A stretch of DNA of 64,000 nt from NCBI GenBank assembly GCA_003247135.1, contig QKAW01000038.1, positions 1 through 64,000 on the forward strand. Reading direction: 5' to 3'. The notes beneath the pieces are model-generated. The model ran no database searches and was not told the origin of the DNA. It saw only the letters and a program-made list of their open reading frames with translations. This document shows, one piece after another, positions 17,818 through 27,234 of this stretch; the stretch's first letter is position 1, and every line of letters starts with the position of its first letter. A program made the translations under genes and the position numbers. The stretch comes from Spirochaetales bacterium (lineage in GTDB: Bacteria > Spirochaetota > Spirochaetia > DSM-2461).

Positions 17818-18960
17818 AGAATCAGTTAAAATTTGTGTAAGTTCATCCTCTGTTAGATGAAGAGTATTCCCTTTCATTGAGCTGGAATTTTTTGACATAT
17901 CAACAATTACTTTAATTTCCTTATCTGTTACTCCAAATTTCCCTAAACCTGGAATACTTAATTTTTTTACCAGATCTTCAATAACTGTAATTCCATCTTC
18001 AGGAACTGAATTCTCTCTATTTGTTAAAATAGTAGCTAATTTTTTGTATTTATCCAATTGCTCTTGGGTTCCCCTTGATCTTACAGCTTTTAGATTAGCT
18101 TTTAAAACACCAGGTAATAATATCCCACAGATCAGTCCGTGGGGGATATCAAATAATCCTCCCATAGGTCCGGCAAATCCATGAACTGCACCCAGTTTGG
18201 CGTTTGAAAGTGCCAGACCACCAATAAGACTGGTAAAAGCTATATCTGTTCTTGACTCTTTATCCTTAAGGTTTTCACTTAATTTATTAAGGGCTGTTAC
18301 CCCTTTACCAATAGCATCTTTACAGAGAAGATCTGTAAAATAGTTACTTGAAGATGAAATATAAGGCTCTATAACCTGGGTAATTGCATCCATTCCTGTA
18401 TAGTAGGTCACATCTTCTGGTGCTGACAATGTCAGTTCCGGGTCTATAATAACAAGTTCCGGGATCATGTAAGGACTTCTCATGCTTACTTTTCTATTGT
18501 GTTTAACAGATTTTAATACAGAGTTTTTTGTTACTTCAGAACCTGTTCCTGCTGTTGTTGGTACTGCAATACATGGTATTGATGGCTCAGTTAAGGGTAG
18601 TCCTTTTCCTATAACTTCCAGATAATCCATAATATCCCCGCTATTTAACAGAAGTGCGGCTATAGCTTTAGCTGAATCTATAACGCTGCCTCCTCCAATT
18701 CCCAGAACTAGGGATGAGAAATTCTTTTGGGCAATATTTCTTCCTTCAATAATATTTTCAATAGTCGGCTCATTTCCGACATTAAAAACAGCTGTTTTAA
18801 TACCTTTACTGTTAAGTTCATCTATAATATATGCAAACCTGTTGGATCTTCCTGTTACAACAAGAATATTGTCACTTTTAGTTTTTATAATATTCCCCAG
18901 TTCCTTTACTTTCCCGCAACCAAATATTATTTTTTCTGGACTTTCAAAACTAAAGTTCAT
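17812..18960 (-). CDS. iron-containing alcohol dehydrogenase
   Basis: A 382-residue group III (iron-dependent) alcohol dehydrogenase, likely interconverting an aldehyde and alcohol with NAD(P). The nucleotide-binding GGGSVIDSAKAIA and the metal region (GMDAITQ, then HGFAGPMGG and DIPHG) are all present, giving the Asp/His metal ligands. Length is normal for the family. The start overlaps the end of the upstream ABM gene by 11 bases, so the two form an operon. Substrate cannot be told; lactaldehyde or butanol-type enzymes share these motifs. Its stop overlaps the PilZ stop by six bases, convergently. Confidence 0.92.
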   Translation of the reverse strand: MNFSFESPEKIIFGCGKVKELGNIIKTKSDNILVVTGRSNRFAYIIDELNSKGIKTAVFNVGNEPTIENIIEGRNIAQKNFSSLVLGIGGGSVIDSAKAIAALLLNSGDIMDYLEVIGKGLPLTEPSIPCIAVPTTAGTGSEVTKNSVLKSVKHNRKVSMRSPYMIPELVIIDPELTLSAPEDVTYYTGMDAITQVIEPYISSSSNYFTDLLCKDAIGKGVTALNKLSENLKDKESRTDIAFTSLIGGLALSNAKLGAVHGFAGPMGGLFDIPHGLICGILLPGVLKANLKAVRSRGTQEQLDKYKKLATILTNRENSVPEDGITVIEDLVKKLSIPGLGKFGVTDKEIKVIVDMSKNSSSMKGNTLHLTEDELTQILTDSL

Positions 18961-19261
18961 AGTTTGTATCCTTTGTATAAACAGAGCTGTATTTAATACT
19001 CGTTCGTGGTATCTCCATCATTTTAGCAACACTATCTCTCCAAGTCTCATAGTGAGCAGTCTCTTTATGTTTTGCAGGAGCATCTTCTGTAGTATAAACT
19101 TCTACCAATAAAAAATTTTGAGGATCATTTATATCCTGAATAATATCAAATCTTTTAATCCCTGACTCTTTGTTACTCTCTTTTGCATTTTTTATTGTTT
19201 CTGTAATAAATTCATTAATAAACTCTTTTTTAACTCGTACCTGAACATTTACTGTTAACAT
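18950..19261 (-). CDS. ABM-fold protein (LsrG/YgiN-like)
   Basis: A 103-residue antibiotic-biosynthesis-monooxygenase (ABM) fold protein. The pattern VKKEFINEFITETIKNA, then GIKRFDIIQDINDP, and HKETAHYETWRD resembles LsrG, the autoinducer-2 phosphate isomerase, and YgiN-type quinol monooxygenases. His and Trp/Tyr of the pocket are kept. Family members act as isomerases or cofactor-free oxygenases, so substrate is not assigned. It is first in a two-gene operon with the alcohol dehydrogenase. Confidence 0.85.
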   Translation of the reverse strand: MLTVNVQVRVKKEFINEFITETIKNAKESNKESGIKRFDIIQDINDPQNFLLVEVYTTEDAPAKHKETAHYETWRDSVAKMMEIPRTSIKYSSVYTKDTNYEL

Positions 19262-19283
19262 TTGAACTCCTTTATGTAAATTT

Positions 19284-19311
19284 AATAAAAAGAGGTAGTC
19301 TATGCTACCCC
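19284..19311 (-). terminator. intrinsic terminator of the OmpA-like gene
   Basis: Read on the minus strand, GGTAG, a six-base loop and CTACC form a stem followed by TCTTTTTATT. It lies directly after the OmpA-like gene and before the ABM gene. Confidence 0.6.
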
Positions 19312-19318
19312 TTTATTC

Positions 19319-21766
19319 TTACTTGATTAAAATAAATTCTACCCGCCGGTTTTTCCACCTGTTTTCTAAATCACTGTGGGGAACAACAGGATTATATCCT
19401 CCTTGACCCAGGGTTGTTATCCTTTCAGCTTTAATTCCTTTAGAGATAAGAGCATCTCTTATTACCTCTGCACGTTTTACAGATAGAGGTAGAAGTTTGG
19501 TTTTTTCCTCTTCAAGCCATTTCTTCTTATCATCCCAAAAAACTCTAACAGCATTACCTTCTATATTAATCTTATATCCGGAGTATTTTTTTAAAATTTC
19601 ACTTAACCTGTCTATTGTCTGAAGATTCTTTTTCAAAAGTTCAGGTTCCACCGAAGTGAAATCCGGAGTATTTGGAGTAAAGTAAATACTTGATATACTA
19701 ATTCTTAGTTTATTTCCATCTTTCATAACCAGAATATCAATTGGTAGTGTTGTTTTGCTAATTACAGTATTTCCAACAGAGTCTCTTGCTGTAAGAAGAA
19801 GCAGATAGTCAGAGGCTGATTGAACCAATTCTCCACTATCTGATAATCCATCCCAAATAAATTGATTATTTTTGAAATCAGCAACACTTAGGGTTTTGAA
19901 ACTGTGCCCCTGGGGATCCTGAATTTCACCCTTAATAGTGAAATTATTAAAATTATCATTAATATCAACACTTATTGTCAGTTTATCATCTATTCCATCA
20001 GAGTCTGGAGAAAAGTATTGAGGTGTTATTTTTACCTTTACTTCCGGGGCTGTTGTATCCAGCAAGAATGACTCTTTACTCATTGCTTTAGCAATATTTC
20101 CTTTTAAATAAGAGATCTCAATTTCTGCTTTGTACTCTCCATCCGGTAGTGGAGTGTTTCCTGTATAACCAAACCATGTCAATTTTTGTGGTAATTCCCT
20201 CTCCCCGGAAAAGGAACTTACAACCTCATCTTTTTTTGATAATATAGTTATATTCCAGTTTTTTATACCAGCAGAAACAGAAGCTTTAAGTTCCAAATCA
20301 ATATAGTCTTCAAATCCGTCATTATTAGGGCTGAAGGTTTTTTTATTGGGGGTTATTGTCGCAAATGTTTCGGTTCTATCTATAACAAATGGTCCTATTA
20401 AATAACTTTCACTATTTCCGGCTTCATCAATTGATTTTAGTTGATATAGATATTTTCCATCAGGAACCGGATTGTTATTCTGGTCATAACCATCCCACTC
20501 AAAGGATAGAGCACGTTCATTCCACTCTTTCTTTAGTACAACACTTTTATTTTCACTAATAATCTCTCCTGTCCATAAAGCTTCAATAGATGTGGTTTGA
20601 TTAATTGTTAAAGTATCCTGATTGCCATCCCCTTCCGGAGAGAAAATATCAAAATCTGTTGATAGAACAGACTCGGGTTTAGTTATATCCAGAATAATTC
20701 TGTTGGATATAGCTTCTGCATTGGTTCCATTTATAAACTTCCCTTTTAAATGAGCATAATAAATACCCTCTTCAAGATATACACCATCCCTGTTTTTTCC
20801 ATCAAAAACCAGATTTTGTGGAGTTACAATCTTTTTAAAAGGATAACTGCTAACTACTTCACCCGAACTATTCTTTATTTCAAGAATACCATCAATAACT
20901 TCAATCCCTTCAGTAGTGCTGTTCACTTCAAGGGTTATTGTATCTTTTATTCCATCTCCGTTTGGAGATAGGTAGTAATCTCCATTTGTAAAAAACAGTT
21001 TAGGTTCCGTTCTGTCTATTATAATTTTATCAATTGTTCCTGAGTAGTAATTTCCGGCTAAATCTGTTGACTCCAGTTTATATGAAAACTCTCCGTCTGA
21101 AATCTTATTTCTGTTTTTATCTAATCCGTTTAGCTCAACATTTTCAGTTATTCCCGGCCATCTGTAGTTAACAACACTCTTTCCTGTAGAATCAATTAGT
21201 GAACCTGTCCATAACTCTTCAGATGATGATTCCTGGAATATTGTAAGAGTTGTTAGTCCATTTTTAGTGTTTGGGGAGAAGGTTGAAAATGGAATATTTA
21301 TTTCAGCATAAGGAGGAGTATTGTCAACAATTACTTTATATGGGGATGATATACCCTTGTTTCCCTCTCCATCCCAAAGTTCTACATAAATTAAATACTG
21401 TCCATCGGCTACAAACTCTCCATTACTGCTTTTTCCATTCCATTTTATTATCTCTGGAGGAACAACATACTGTGGTACTGCAAATAGAGGTTTTTTCTTT
21501 TTGCTATCATATAAATTTCCTGTCAGCTTCTCAAAAACTGTCTGTTTATAGACTGACTCAACCCGGACTCTATACCCAATTAAGTTTAATCCCTTTATAT
21601 ATGGTACTGTAACCTTTTCCTCGAATGTATCTTTTATTCCATCACTATTCTTTGGGGAAATATAAAAGACTCTGTTTTCACTTAGTTCAACGGGAATAAT
21701 CCCTTTAAAAGTTGAACAGCTCCAAAATAAAAGCATAAGACTACTAATAAAAAGCAACTTTTTCAT
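19319..21766 (-). CDS. OmpA-family lipoprotein with repeated FlgD-like Ig domains
   Basis: An 815-residue envelope protein. It starts with a lipoprotein signal ending in L-L-F-W-S-C. The body contains six spaced S-P-x-x-D-G-x-x-D type motifs, for example LSPNGDGIKD, FSPEGDGNQD, FSPNNDGFED and FSPDSDGIDD; each begins a beta-rich module like the FlgD Ig domain or gliding-motility C-terminal units. The last 120 residues are an OmpA-like peptidoglycan-binding domain (GNAVRVFWD, GQGGYNPVVP, NRRVEFILIK). It likely tethers the outer membrane to the cell wall while presenting an elongated repeat arm. One terminator follows it. Confidence 0.85.
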   Translation of the reverse strand: MKKLLFISSLMLLFWSCSTFKGIIPVELSENRVFYISPKNSDGIKDTFEEKVTVPYIKGLNLIGYRVRVESVYKQTVFEKLTGNLYDSKKKKPLFAVPQYVVPPEIIKWNGKSSNGEFVADGQYLIYVELWDGEGNKGISSPYKVIVDNTPPYAEINIPFSTFSPNTKNGLTTLTIFQESSSEELWTGSLIDSTGKSVVNYRWPGITENVELNGLDKNRNKISDGEFSYKLESTDLAGNYYSGTIDKIIIDRTEPKLFFTNGDYYLSPNGDGIKDTITLEVNSTTEGIEVIDGILEIKNSSGEVVSSYPFKKIVTPQNLVFDGKNRDGVYLEEGIYYAHLKGKFINGTNAEAISNRIILDITKPESVLSTDFDIFSPEGDGNQDTLTINQTTSIEALWTGEIISENKSVVLKKEWNERALSFEWDGYDQNNNPVPDGKYLYQLKSIDEAGNSESYLIGPFVIDRTETFATITPNKKTFSPNNDGFEDYIDLELKASVSAGIKNWNITILSKKDEVVSSFSGERELPQKLTWFGYTGNTPLPDGEYKAEIEISYLKGNIAKAMSKESFLLDTTAPEVKVKITPQYFSPDSDGIDDKLTISVDINDNFNNFTIKGEIQDPQGHSFKTLSVADFKNNQFIWDGLSDSGELVQSASDYLLLLTARDSVGNTVISKTTLPIDILVMKDGNKLRISISSIYFTPNTPDFTSVEPELLKKNLQTIDRLSEILKKYSGYKINIEGNAVRVFWDDKKKWLEEEKTKLLPLSVKRAEVIRDALISKGIKAERITTLGQGGYNPVVPHSDLENRWKNRRVEFILIK

Positions 21767-21809
21767 TTTAAAACCTCTACTAAATTATAGTAGTTTTAAA
21801 ACTTTTTAC

Positions 21810-22592
21810 TCATATTATTTCATCTTTTTTTTGCTTAAAAATTTTATTTTTAATACTGTCTATAAACCTGGAATTTACCTTGTTTGTAAAATTCTCAACC
21901 TTTAACTTATGAAAAGTTTCAGACTCTATTTCCCAAAGGCAGAAATTTATATTTCCCTGTTTATCCAGTACCGGAGAGCAGATTATTCCTTTTAATTCCT
22001 TATCCTGCCAGGATATTTTCTGTTTTTCTATATAGCTCAGGATTTTTTGCAGTGGAATATCATCTCTAATATCAGTTATATTTTTTATCTGATCAAAAAG
22101 CCCCTTGTTTGCTTTCTCTAACCTGTTTTTTAGTGTATTGCTGGCACTTATAATATCACCATTAATATCTGTAATTAAAATAGACTCTTCATAACCGTTG
22201 CAAAGGGTTTTTACCAAGGTGTTTAATGCGGATATTCGGTTTGCCCTTAACTCCATAACCGTATTTTGCTCCTGAATCATACTTTTTATCTCATTGCCAA
22301 GTGACCCCATAGAGTTCATTATTTTTTTTACCTTTGGATGGGAAAGATCCCCAATTCTTGTAATTTTACCAATATTATTAATAATACTTTTATGGGATAG
22401 AATTGTTGAAATAAAAAGAAGTATTTGTATTATAGTTATTACTATTCCCCAGAATAAGATATTTTGGGAAGTAATTGAAAAATCTGCAAAGCCTGCTGAA
22501 TGTTTTTCCAGGGAGATGTATATTAAAAAAAGTGTAGATAAAAGCAGAAATATAAAGATTATAATTAAACGTTTCAGGTTTACTAATACCAT
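21810..22592 (-). CDS. membrane protein with PAS-like sensory domain
   Basis: A 260-residue protein with two N-terminal membrane helices (about residues 7-28 and 46-68), a charged helical linker and a segment ILITDINGDIISASNTLKNR typical of the start of a PAS fold. No kinase, GGDEF or HTH output domain follows. Its start lies two bases from the end of the KtrA-like gene, so it is probably the last gene of the K+ uptake operon. A regulatory or sensory role there is inference from position. Confidence 0.65.
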   Translation of the reverse strand: MVLVNLKRLIIIFIFLLLSTLFLIYISLEKHSAGFADFSITSQNILFWGIVITIIQILLFISTILSHKSIINNIGKITRIGDLSHPKVKKIMNSMGSLGNEIKSMIQEQNTVMELRANRISALNTLVKTLCNGYEESILITDINGDIISASNTLKNRLEKANKGLFDQIKNITDIRDDIPLQKILSYIEKQKISWQDKELKGIICSPVLDKQGNINFCLWEIESETFHKLKVENFTNKVNSRFIDSIKNKIFKQKKDEII

Positions 22593-22593
22593 T

Positions 22594-23289
22594 TCAGGAC
22601 TCCGTATTTTTAATAAATTTGTCTATATCTTTCTCTTCTCCAATAATTATTAAAATATCATTTTCAATAAGTTTTTCTATATTTTGGGGAAGTATAAGCT
22701 CTTCTTCTCTTACCGTATTTCCGTCTGAATCAAGAGCTGTAACTATCCGTCTAATTGCTGTCAGATTTAAATTGTAGCTCTCTTTTAAAGATAGTTTTTC
22801 AGCTTTTGCCTCTACAAACATTTTTGGAAGATATATTTCTGATAGAACAATATTTTTAGAAAGCTGTATTTTTTTTAATATCAGTGGTGCTACCAGATTT
22901 AGTGCTACCTGATTTCCCTGATCCTCTTCAATATTAATTACTTCATCAGCCCCAAGTTTTTTTAAAACCTGGTAGTGGGTTTTATTTACTGCTCTTGCAA
23001 TTATATAAGGCACTCCTAACTGTTTTAATAGGGTTGTTGTTAGTATACTGGACTCAATATTATCTCCAATTGCAATTATTGCAGCATCTACCTGATCGAA
23101 AGGGGCAGTATTTAGTGAATCTTCATCTGTAGAGTCAAGCAGGATTGCCTGAGTTACAATATCCTTAACTCTTTTAATCTGGGTCTCATTATTATCTATT
23201 GCAATAACTTCAGCTCCTTTATCTACAAGAACTTCGCAAATTGTTCGCCCAAATATTCCCAAGCCAATTACCGCAAATGTTTTTGTCAT
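22594..23289 (-). CDS. ktrA: K+ channel regulatory subunit KtrA/TrkA (RCK)
   Basis: A 231-residue RCK protein that gates a Ktr-type potassium channel by binding nucleotide. The N-terminal Rossmann domain has FAVIGLGIFGRTICEVLV with the acidic end of strand two (VIAIDNNE), followed by DSTDEDSL and AIIAIGDNIESSI. The C-terminal RCK_C domain ends near residue 225. Length matches KtrA, with one RCK unit, rather than the double-unit TrkA of enterobacteria. A CCTCCC-complement ribosome site precedes the start, 12 bases after the channel gene. Confidence 0.92.
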   Translation of the reverse strand: MTKTFAVIGLGIFGRTICEVLVDKGAEVIAIDNNETQIKRVKDIVTQAILLDSTDEDSLNTAPFDQVDAAIIAIGDNIESSILTTTLLKQLGVPYIIARAVNKTHYQVLKKLGADEVINIEEDQGNQVALNLVAPLILKKIQLSKNIVLSEIYLPKMFVEAKAEKLSLKESYNLNLTAIRRIVTALDSDGNTVREEELILPQNIEKLIENDILIIIGEEKDIDKFIKNTES

Positions 23290-23301
23290 ACTTTCCTCCC
23301 T

Positions 23302-25002
23302 TTATCCTATTAATATTTTAGCTTCAGGATACGAAATCCTTCTGTTTTTTGACCCTTTTGAGGATGCTGTTAAAAGTGTTAATGGGCCCAGACGACCAAA
23401 AAACATTAAAATTATTATGCATAACTTCCCGATAACTGTTAAATCTGCTGTAATACCAGCGGAAACTCCTACTGTTGCAAAGGCTGAAACAGTTTCAAAA
23501 ATTATAGTTATAGGTGGTTGATTCTCTGTAATAAACATAATAACTGAAACAACAAAAATAGAGACTATACCAAAGAAGATTACAGTAAAAGCTTGTAGGA
23601 TGGCCTCTCTGGAAACGATATGTTTATATATTAATGTATCATCACTCTCGTGTCTGAAGGATTGAATGTAAGCCCAAACAACTCCAAGGGTATTTACTTT
23701 TATTCCACCTGCAGTACTTCCCGAGGCTCCACCAATAAACATAACTCCCAGCATAAAAACAAGAGTTACAGGTTTCATTGCTGAAAATGAGATTGTATTA
23801 AAACCTGCTGTCCTAAGGGTTACAGATTGGAAAAATGCAGATAGGTACTGCTCTCCAAGAGGCATATTATACAACTGATTAAGATGTTCCAGTTTGTAGA
23901 TTACAAGCATAGAGAATACTGTGAGAAATAAAGATACATTAACAACAACTTTGGAATTTATTGATAAGCTGAACTTTTTTCTCTTTATAAGAGCTTTAAA
24001 ACCAGTTGTTAAATCTGTTAAAACCGAGAAACTTATACCTCCCATAATTATAAGTAGTGAGATTGTTATATTGAAAACCAGGTTGCCTCTGAAACCTTCC
24101 AGACTATTTGAAAAAAGAGCAAAACCAGCATTACAAAATGCAGAGACTGAGTGGAAAAGTGCAAAAAAAACTGCTTCAAAACCTGAGTTCTGACTTCTGT
24201 AAAAAATTGGAAAAAGAATAAAAGCTCCTGAAAACTCTATTATAAAGGTTAGAAAGATAATTTTCTTTACACTCTTCTGAATACCTTTAAGGTCTTTCTC
24301 GTTAAGCATAAAACTTAGAATATCCCTGTCTTTTAAACTTACAGATCTTCTAAAGGAAAATACCATAAAGTATGAGAGAAGCATTATCCCCAGACCTCCA
24401 ATTTGAATTAGAAGCATTATTACTATTTTACCGTATATAGTAAAATGTATAGCTGTATCAACAACAGCTAAACCGGTTACACAAACTGCAGATGTAACTG
24501 TAAATAGAGCATCAATAAATTTAATGTTACCATTAACAGACATTACAGGCATTTTTAATAGTAATGTTCCAACAAGAATTACAATAATAAAACTTATTAC
24601 AACAGTTTGGGCAGGCTTTGTAAAAATAGAGTTTAAGAACTCTGTAAATTTTCTTATCCGACCAAAAACCTTTAAAAATAGTAGAATGTTTCGCAAAAGA
24701 ACCAACAAGAAGTAACCTTTAAAGGATGTTCCGGGATTGGTTAAGCTTAATACTCTGTTAAAAATAAAAAGTGAGAGATAGACAAGAAGAAAAATTAGCG
24801 ATGGTATATTATTTTTTAAAAAGTGTTTTTTGTTCGGATACTGTATAAATGTAATTAACTCTTCTGAAATTAGAAAAATAACCAGAGCAATATCAATCAG
24901 AGAAGTAAGCCATCGGAAACTTCCAAGAACTTCAATCTGCTGTTCCAGGAAGAGTCCAGCTAAACCCAGAATTAAAAATATGAACATAAAGACTTTTTTC
25001 AT
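23302..25002 (-). CDS. ktrB: K+ uptake channel subunit KtrB/TrkH with extra N-terminal four-helix region
   Basis: A 566-residue membrane protein of the TrkH/KtrB family. The four filter loops are visible: TSAVCVTGLAV, HSVSAFCNAGFA, TLRTAGFNTI and VSAFATVGVSAG. KtrB is normally near 450 residues; here about 120 residues precede the first channel repeat and hold four hydrophobic helices. The fourth (LLRNILLFLKVFGRIRKF) is rich in spaced Arg/Lys and the second contains ISEELITF, both reminiscent of a voltage-sensor-like bundle. The channel call is firm; the N-terminal reading is a hypothesis. Operon with ktrA downstream. Confidence 0.9.
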   Translation of the reverse strand: MKKVFMFIFLILGLAGLFLEQQIEVLGSFRWLTSLIDIALVIFLISEELITFIQYPNKKHFLKNNIPSLIFLLVYLSLFIFNRVLSLTNPGTSFKGYFLLVLLRNILLFLKVFGRIRKFTEFLNSIFTKPAQTVVISFIIVILVGTLLLKMPVMSVNGNIKFIDALFTVTSAVCVTGLAVVDTAIHFTIYGKIVIMLLIQIGGLGIMLLSYFMVFSFRRSVSLKDRDILSFMLNEKDLKGIQKSVKKIIFLTFIIEFSGAFILFPIFYRSQNSGFEAVFFALFHSVSAFCNAGFALFSNSLEGFRGNLVFNITISLLIIMGGISFSVLTDLTTGFKALIKRKKFSLSINSKVVVNVSLFLTVFSMLVIYKLEHLNQLYNMPLGEQYLSAFFQSVTLRTAGFNTISFSAMKPVTLVFMLGVMFIGGASGSTAGGIKVNTLGVVWAYIQSFRHESDDTLIYKHIVSREAILQAFTVIFFGIVSIFVVSVIMFITENQPPITIIFETVSAFATVGVSAGITADLTVIGKLCIIILMFFGRLGPLTLLTASSKGSKNRRISYPEAKILIG

Positions 25003-25052
25003 ATCTATATTATTATTTATTCAGCTGGATATAACAATATAATTTGTTGTAA

Positions 25053-25391
25053 TTAACAAGGCATAATAACTTTATCGGCTGTTGCCATTATCTGAACAGT
25101 CATATCCATTGTTCCTATTTGACCAATTTTTAATGATTCCTTGAGGTTTAGGTGTTCAAGGCATGTTCCGCAAGATGCTATTTTTGCACCTTTACTCTCA
25201 AGTTTTTTTAGACTCTCCAATGCTGGTCCCTCACTTGTTGTGAGTTTTACAGCTCCATTTACGCAACCTACCAGATCTATTTTTGTATCAGATTCTGAGA
25301 GTTTATTCAAAAAAGCCAACAAGAGTTTCTCTGAAAGAGTGCTGTCTGTCCCATTTCCCATTCCATTTGATTTAAGATATAAAAATGTCAT
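25053..25391 (-). CDS. DsrE/YedF-like sulfur-relay protein
   Basis: A 112-residue DsrE-fold protein matching the C-terminal half of YedF, linked to selenium or sulfur handling. The GMGNGTDSTLSEKLL opening, NGAVKLTTSEGPALESL and the conserved CGTCLEHLNL with Cys pair are all present. The N-terminal TusA domain normally fused in YedF is absent, and no TusA gene is adjacent. An AAGGAG site precedes the ATG and a TATAAT lies upstream on this strand (25410-25415). Function in vivo is unclear. Confidence 0.82.
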   Translation of the reverse strand: MTFLYLKSNGMGNGTDSTLSEKLLLAFLNKLSESDTKIDLVGCVNGAVKLTTSEGPALESLKKLESKGAKIASCGTCLEHLNLKESLKIGQIGTMDMTVQIMATADKVIMPC

Positions 25392-25476
25392 ATTTTCTCC
25401 TTTCTAAGAATTATACAGATTTTTTTTATTTGAAAAACAACTTTTTTCTTTTATCAATTAATTTAATAATTACAAA

Positions 25477-27207
25477 ATGATAAATAGAGAGATACTTAGT
25501 AAGTTTATTCATTATTACAAACCTTATAAAAAAATATTTTTTATAGATCTTATTTGTGCATTATTAATAGCATCCATAGATCTGTTTTATCCCGCTTTAA
25601 CACGGTATATCCTAAGAGATGTTCTTCCTGTGGGAAATGTAGAAAAGCTGATGTTTTTACTCTTGGGGCTTTTACTGCTATACCTGTTTCAAATGTTTCT
25701 AACCTATGTTGTTGCTTTTTGGGGGCATATAATGGGTGTTTATATGGAGAGTGATATGCGAAGGGATCTTTTTAATCATCTTCAGAATTTACCCTTCAGA
25801 TTTTATGACAATAACAGAACAGGTGATCTAATGTCCAGAATTGTTAATGACCTGAACGAAGTTTCAGAGTTGGCACATCATGGACCTGAGGATCTTTTTA
25901 TCTCTTTTATAATGATGGTTGGTTCCTTTATTTATTTAGTTAGGATTGAGTGGCATTTAACAGTATTAATTTTCTGTATAATGGTTCCATTAATAATGTG
26001 GTTCTCAATAACCAAAAGAAAGGGGATGGGGAATGCCTGGAAAGAGGTTCGGGTAAGTATGGGTGAGATAAATTCAAACCTTGAAAATTCAATAGCTGGT
26101 ATTCGAGTTGCCAGAGCCTTTACTAATGAACATTTTGAAAAACAGCGTTTTAATAAAAGTAACTGGCTCTTTAGAGGTGCAAAAAGAGGCGCTTATAAAT
26201 CCATGGCTAAATTTCACGTAGGTGTTACTTTTCTTACGGCTACTTTGAATGTTGTGGTTCTGGCTTTAGGGGGAATTCTTGTAACAAAAGGCAGTATAGA
26301 CATCCCTGATTTATTGGCATTTATGCTATATATTAATCTGGTTGTCCACCCAATAAAGATGTTTACAGGCTTTACTCAGCAGTACGAGAAAGGGATGGCA
26401 GGTTTTAGCAGGTTTTGTCTTATGATGAATGAAAAACCGGACATAGAAGACTCAGAGAGTGCTTTTGAGTTAAAAAATCCATTGGGACATATTGAACTTA
26501 CAGATGTAACCTTTAGTTATGATGATGAGACTCATATTTTATCCGGCATTAATCTTGATGTTCCAGCTGGTAAGACCGTTGCAATAGTTGGTCCCACCGG
26601 TGCCGGAAAAACGACACTTTGTCAGATAATTCCCAGATTCTATGAGATCAATAGTGGTTCTATTGCTGTTGATGGGTATGACATAAAAGATTTAACTTTA
26701 GCAAGTCTAAGAAAAGCGGTAGGTTTTGTACAGCAGGATGTTTTTCTCTTTACAGGAACTATTAGAGAGAATATTCTATACGGTAGGCCCGATGCAACAG
26801 AGGATGAGCTTATTGATGCTGCTAAACGAGCAGAGATTGATGATTTTATCTCTACATTGGAAAATGGGTATGATACCTGGGTGGGAGAGAAGGGTATTCT
26901 ACTCTCCGGGGGGCAGAAACAGAGAATTGCAATAGCTAGAGCATTTCTTAAAAATCCTCCAATTTTAATACTTGATGAAGCCACTTCTGCTCTGGATAAC
27001 CAGACTGAAGGTAAAATACAGAAGGCTCTGGAAGAGCTTAGTCGGGGGAGAACAACTTTGGTTATTGCCCACAGACTCTCAACAGTAAAACACGCTGATA
27101 AAATTGTTGTTTTAACTGCAGATGGGATAGAGGATCAGGGGACCCATAATGAACTTTTTGAGAGGGATGGACTATATAGGGAGCTTTATAACTCTCAGTT
27201 TGTTTAA
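25477..27207 (+). CDS. ABC transporter, fused permease and ATPase
   Basis: A 576-residue half-exporter of the MsbA/multidrug type, expected to act as a homodimer in the inner membrane. The first 310 residues form a six-helix permease. The ATPase has Walker A GPTGAGKTT, signature LSGGQKQRIAIARA, Walker B ILILDEATSALD and the H-loop IAHRLST. Length is normal. It stands alone, divergent from the YedF-like gene. The transported compound (lipid, drug or peptide) cannot be told. Confidence 0.93.
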   Translation: MINREILSKFIHYYKPYKKIFFIDLICALLIASIDLFYPALTRYILRDVLPVGNVEKLMFLLLGLLLLYLFQMFLTYVVAFWGHIMGVYMESDMRRDLFNHLQNLPFRFYDNNRTGDLMSRIVNDLNEVSELAHHGPEDLFISFIMMVGSFIYLVRIEWHLTVLIFCIMVPLIMWFSITKRKGMGNAWKEVRVSMGEINSNLENSIAGIRVARAFTNEHFEKQRFNKSNWLFRGAKRGAYKSMAKFHVGVTFLTATLNVVVLALGGILVTKGSIDIPDLLAFMLYINLVVHPIKMFTGFTQQYEKGMAGFSRFCLMMNEKPDIEDSESAFELKNPLGHIELTDVTFSYDDETHILSGINLDVPAGKTVAIVGPTGAGKTTLCQIIPRFYEINSGSIAVDGYDIKDLTLASLRKAVGFVQQDVFLFTGTIRENILYGRPDATEDELIDAAKRAEIDDFISTLENGYDTWVGEKGILLSGGQKQRIAIARAFLKNPPILILDEATSALDNQTEGKIQKALEELSRGRTTLVIAHRLSTVKHADKIVVLTADGIEDQGTHNELFERDGLYRELYNSQFV

Positions 27208-27229
27208 AAAAAACCGGGAATACCCCGGT
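27206..27229 (-). terminator. intrinsic terminator of the family 2 glycosidase gene
   Basis: On the minus strand the stem ACCGGG / CCCGGT with a five-base loop is followed by a run of eight T. It lies just after the glycosidase stop. On the plus strand the T-tract is poor, so it acts mainly for the minus gene. Confidence 0.8.
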
Positions 27230-27234
27230 CTCAT

